Origin: Flectonema sp. DT1601
Lineage: Eukaryota > Euglenozoa > Diplonemea > Diplonemida > Diplonemidae
Direction of reading: 5' to 3'
Length of the DNA stretch: 64,000 nucleotides
Assembly (NCBI GenBank): GCA_964019425.1
Contig: OZ025800.1
Coordinates: 693,501 to 757,500 of the forward strand
Part shown: positions 60,755-64,000 of the stretch, one piece after another
Numbering within the stretch: position 1 is the first letter of the stretch
How the letters are laid out: the number at the start of each line of letters is the position of its first letter
Notes under the pieces: model-generated
Told to the model about the DNA's origin: nothing
The model's input: only the letters and a program-made list of their open reading frames with translations
Database searches by the model: none
Position numbers and translations under genes: made by a program

Positions 60755-62890
60755 TTAAAGTTGTGTTTCAAGTTTTCTTCTTAACATTGCTAACGGAGAC
60801 AAGACTTTATCGGGTAACATATCATCAGAGAGAAAATCAACGCAATCACATGCTGCTGAAGCAAGCTGATCTTTGTCAGGTGTATTTATGCACGAATTCA
60901 TTACAAACAGTAGGACATCCACAACAGGTGACAGCCATGGAGAAGTTTTCGTTGAGTGCATTCGGAGAAGGCGTTCTATTGATCGAACAGATGCCGTTGC
61001 GATTTTACAATACGGGTGTCTGGCTAAAGACATTACTATATCAATAATAGTTTGCGCACACTGAATAAATTGCTCAGAAGATGCAGACGATAAAAACGAT
61101 GATATAAAATTGATAGCCGTGATCTCAGCTGTTCGAGTACCTGTGTGAATATCTTCCGAGTCAATGTCCTCAAGAACGTTGATGACAGAGCTAAAAACAA
61201 CAGTGAGTTCATTTTGAATGGTACCAATGTCAGCCATCATTAAATGAGAATAGTATCCTATTGCTGCGGGTAGAATGTCACCAGATTGATGTAAACCGCG
61301 TTGGGCAGCTATAGTGGCTGTTTGTTTAAGACCATAGTCCTGAAACCCATCTTTAGTCAGAAGAGAAAATTCAAACCCTGCTACCAATACAGCAGCAGAA
61401 CACTCCAGTGAAGGAACAACTATTTTCGGATCACTAAATTGTGTTAACAATTTAGTCAAAACCACAGCTAATGATTGACATTCAGTTCGAGTCCCCCTCT
61501 CACAGCAAACCGCTAATGATGACAACACTCGTGGTATAAATTTTCTATATTCAATTTTATCCAAACAGATACTCATTGAATTAACCAAACTTGGCATGGC
61601 TCTATCAGCCACGTTACCTATCTCATCTGTTGTTAACTCCGCAGCCAACACATTGACAATAATAGAACACCAGTCTTCTAATTCCGGTACACTCGGGCCT
61701 AAAATATTCCCTTGTCCAATTAAGAGTTGGGATAGGAATTCTACATAGCAGTTCCCGATATTGTCTGAGACGGCTGTATTTAAAACATCAATAAGAATAT
61801 CAAGTGAAGAGATACAACTTGTCCTCATGGGTGTAGATAAATTTGAACTTATTGCAATAATAGGATTTTGAAGAGGATCAGAGAACAACTCATCAACTGC
61901 ACTGCCAGTTCTTTTGAACAAACCTTCAATAACAGCCACAGCTACTGGTGATGAACTGCTGCATAAACCAGCAAGATAAGTCGCTTCGTTGTTATTAAGA
62001 GTTTCTAAGAAGGAACTATAGCGTATTGCGATTTTAATTACCTCATAGCTACCCGATAGTAATGTAGTGTCGGGGGTTTCTAGCTGCATTGTTCTGATTA
62101 TGTATCCCTCAATTACGTTGTTGCTGAATCCAAAAAAATCGCCATATTCCTTCAGAAATGACAAGTTGCACTCTTTCATTGCGATCTCACAAAGAGAAGT
62201 CGCATGTCCTTCAGGAATCTGATTGCCACACGACCCAGTCTGAAACAGAGATCCCATCGATGTCAATACCTCCGAAGAAATATCAGAATCACTAAGCAAA
62301 ATATTAGATTGGCTAGCTCCATAAATCCACTCCGCAATGGGTTGTTGCACGGGATCGAACTTGAGCAATTTTCTTGATATAACCAAAGCAGGGATGGTAT
62401 TTTGATCAGGTTTTTCTTGAACATTTACAGCAACAACAGCCTGTGCAGCTGACTGAAGGTAAGTACAAACATCGGAATTGTTTCGCGAAAATTCAAAATT
62501 ATCCACCAAAACAGGTACGATATACCGAGCTGACACCAGTGTCGGGTTTAATAAGATTGAGGTTGGGGTTCTGTTATGGACTCTGATGTGTAGTTCAAGA
62601 AGAACAGATAGGAATTGTTGTGTAAGTTGATTCTGAGGTTGTGAGTCTGATATTGTTTTAATATTAGTTACGAAATCATCGTTGAATGAATGGTTTAAAT
62701 TCCCGCATTTAATTGCTTCACTCGCCTTACTTCTCAAGAATATCGCCGCCAATCCATAACCGTCAGCTATCATGGGAAGCAGTTGCCTTAGAACTTCACC
62801 AGCATTTTGGATAAACATTTGCCGCAATGATTCTTCTGTTTCCCTGTTGGGCCCATTAGTCAATGATGCAACAGCTGCTGATGCCGCCAT
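60755..62890 (-). CDS. HEAT-repeat protein resembling transportin-3/importin-13
   Basis: From the ATG at 62890 (MAASAAVASLTNG) the product is 711 aa, all helical repeats with short Ser/Asp-rich loops (QQFLSVLLELHIRVHNRTP, IVMSLARHPYCKIATASV, SIERLLRMHS). Overall layout resembles karyopherin-beta proteins of the TNPO3/Mtr10 type, though about 200 residues shorter, and no clear importin N-terminal Ran-binding motif is visible; a general HEAT scaffold is the alternative. The acceptor CTCTTTTCCCCTCAG lies 18 nt upstream (AG at 62909), which fixes the start; the longer frame to 63022 crosses it. Single exon. Confidence 0.6.
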   Translation of the reverse strand: MAASAAVASLTNGPNRETEESLRQMFIQNAGEVLRQLLPMIADGYGLAAIFLRSKASEAIKCGNLNHSFNDDFVTNIKTISDSQPQNQLTQQFLSVLLELHIRVHNRTPTSILLNPTLVSARYIVPVLVDNFEFSRNNSDVCTYLQSAAQAVVAVNVQEKPDQNTIPALVISRKLLKFDPVQQPIAEWIYGASQSNILLSDSDISSEVLTSMGSLFQTGSCGNQIPEGHATSLCEIAMKECNLSFLKEYGDFFGFSNNVIEGYIIRTMQLETPDTTLLSGSYEVIKIAIRYSSFLETLNNNEATYLAGLCSSSSPVAVAVIEGLFKRTGSAVDELFSDPLQNPIIAISSNLSTPMRTSCISSLDILIDVLNTAVSDNIGNCYVEFLSQLLIGQGNILGPSVPELEDWCSIIVNVLAAELTTDEIGNVADRAMPSLVNSMSICLDKIEYRKFIPRVLSSLAVCCERGTRTECQSLAVVLTKLLTQFSDPKIVVPSLECSAAVLVAGFEFSLLTKDGFQDYGLKQTATIAAQRGLHQSGDILPAAIGYYSHLMMADIGTIQNELTVVFSSVINVLEDIDSEDIHTGTRTAEITAINFISSFLSSASSEQFIQCAQTIIDIVMSLARHPYCKIATASVRSIERLLRMHSTKTSPWLSPVVDVLLFVMNSCINTPDKDQLASAACDCVDFLSDDMLPDKVLSPLAMLRRKLETQL

Positions 62891-63083
62891 TTTATTTAAT
62901 AGAGATATCTGAGGGGAAAAGAGGGTCTTAGTTGTTGAAAAAATAATAAACAACTTATTAGTTTTCATTGACCACTCAGTCAGTTTACAAGATACAATAT
63001 TGCTTGACTCTAAGCAAAGCATGAGAGAGGGGTACGAATATAATACAAAAAGATTTTGCTAATCTTCACCTTTTTTTTTTTAA

Positions 63084-64000
63084 TCAACCAAATGAATTGA
63101 GAAGCGCTTCGCTAGCAGCAGTTATTTGAGAAGTTTTCTTTTCGAGGTGTTTTTGACTTCGTTGCTGAAACCAATCATCCCATTCGTTTCGACACTCAAT
63201 TTCAAAATCAGATTTCGGAATTAGAAAATCTTCCGCTTCCCATTTCCTCCTCTGCGACTCCTGCTCCTCAGCATCCGCAGCTAACTCAGCTGCGCGTGCG
63301 TCAGTCTCTAGTTTTATTATATTTTTTAAAGCCGCTATTTTTGACTCTCTTCTTTTCAATCTTGTACTCCTTGCCTTTATCCGTTCTCTACAATCAGATA
63401 TCGCTGGAGCAATAGCAGAGTGAATACTTTCATAAGAGAGGATTTGACTCTCTTCGATTTGCATTCGTTTCATTATTTCACTAAATAATAAGTCTTCACG
63501 GAGCGTAATCCGTTCTCGAATGCGAGTACAACGGGAAGTAACTTTAGCGGCTTTGATTAAGAGCATTGTGAATAACAATTTCTTACGGAGTAGTCTACCA
63601 GCGTGAATCTCTAAAGAATTGAGTTGTTGTCGCTGTAATCTTTCATGATGAGAAATAGATATAAAAGTAGAACACGGATCCCTTGGTGACGGCGTAGTCA
63701 CTTCTTCTAAATTAAAGACCTCGTCTTCAACTGCCGATGAGAATCGATCGAATATTTCACATTTTGCTGACACTACTCCTTTAGAGTCCAGGTAACCACT
63801 TTTCTTAATAAAGACACTAAATGGTGACAACATATAAGCTGGTCCTTCTTCAGTAGTCATTTTAATTCCTCTCATTTCTCCTCTGAGCTCAGTAGAGGTT
63901 CCCATTGTTGGAGGTTTCGTTGTTGCCAGAACTGGAGCTGACCAACCTAATAACGTTCCGCTTTGTTTTGTAGCTGATGGTGTGCTCACAAACAAGACTG
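63084..64000 (-). CDS. Charged helical protein, C-terminal part (cut by the right edge)
   Basis: The frame is open from the window edge to the stop at 63084, about 305 codons; no start lies inside, the first in-frame ATG being internal. After a Ser/Thr-rich stretch come long charged helices (RLQRQQLNSLEIHAGRLL, SAIAPAISDCRERIKARST, KNIIKLETDARAAELAADAE) that suit a coiled coil, and a Trp-containing end (EWDDWFQQRSQKHLEKK). No family is recognised; it would fit a cytoskeletal or flagellar protein. The N-terminus lies to the right of the window. Confidence 0.65.
   Translation of the reverse strand, partial: VLFVSTPSATKQSGTLLGWSAPVLATTKPPTMGTSTELRGEMRGIKMTTEEGPAYMLSPFSVFIKKSGYLDSKGVVSAKCEIFDRFSSAVEDEVFNLEEVTTPSPRDPCSTFISISHHERLQRQQLNSLEIHAGRLLRKKLLFTMLLIKAAKVTSRCTRIRERITLREDLLFSEIMKRMQIEESQILSYESIHSAIAPAISDCRERIKARSTRLKRRESKIAALKNIIKLETDARAAELAADAEEQESQRRKWEAEDFLIPKSDFEIECRNEWDDWFQQRSQKHLEKKTSQITAASEALLNSFG

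Noticed and set aside
1-64000. Kinetoplastid origin
   Set aside because: One-way genes fit, but several cis introns, a DCP2 gene and very AT-rich long spacers do not.
1-64000. Mobile or virus-like elements
   Set aside because: No reverse transcriptase, integrase, transposase, capsid-like frame or long terminal repeats were recognised; the spacer repeats have no coding content.

Overview
The window is nuclear DNA of a unicellular eukaryote. It is AT-rich, its spacers carry many long A/T homopolymers, and it uses the standard genetic code (TAA, TAG and TGA all end genes). Most genes have no intron. The introns that can be placed are short (26 to 96 nt), usually begin GTATG and end in an A-rich stretch before AG. 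I recognise no tRNA, rRNA, CRISPR array, transposon or virus-like element.

All 28 supported genes, two of them cut by the window edges, lie head to tail on the minus strand. For nearly all of them the sequence just before the ATG contains an AG preceded by a T-rich tract, usually 5 to 36 nt from the ATG. Such sites look different from the 3' ends of introns inside genes. One-way gene order plus a splice acceptor at each start is the known signature of polycistronic transcription with spliced-leader trans-splicing (Euglenozoa, dinoflagellates, perkinsids). I infer such a system but see no leader gene here. A clear DCP2 and several spliceosomal introns argue against a kinetoplastid. The lineage remains undetermined; a diplonemid- or dinoflagellate/perkinsid-like protist are candidates.

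Reading in the direction of transcription (right to left): a partial helical protein and a transportin-like HEAT protein; a formin with UBA-like N-terminal segments; DCP2 with an added zinc ribbon; a SNF1/CAMKL-type kinase; a 4 kb spacer; two small unknown proteins; a cysteine-rich type I surface protein; an F-box-like protein with a zinc-binding tail; a ubiquitin-like/ankyrin fusion; a fringe-like glycosyltransferase; a 2 kb spacer with a duplicated 0.4 kb element; an N-myristoylation candidate; an FCP1/SCP-like phosphatase; a zinc-ribbon coiled-coil protein; an MLO-like seven-helix protein; a LEA-2/TMEM106-like protein; a DEAD-box helicase; a giant TPR/IQ protein; a CYP86-like P450; a 2.3 kb spacer; an N-myristoylated kinase; an F-box protein; a PH/RasGAP protein; FAM98; a pyrimidine 5'-nucleotidase; a receptor with a degenerate cyclase-like domain and a His/Glu-rich ectodomain; a DHHC palmitoyltransferase; an unknown basic protein; and a cut helical-repeat protein.

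Neighbours do not share a pathway, which fits co-transcription without functional operons. Loose themes are membrane signalling and lipidation (DHHC enzyme, two MG(N/C)-type N-termini, RasGAP, cyclase-like receptor, two kinases, IQ protein) and RNA handling (DCP2, DEAD-box helicase, FAM98, FCP1-like phosphatase).
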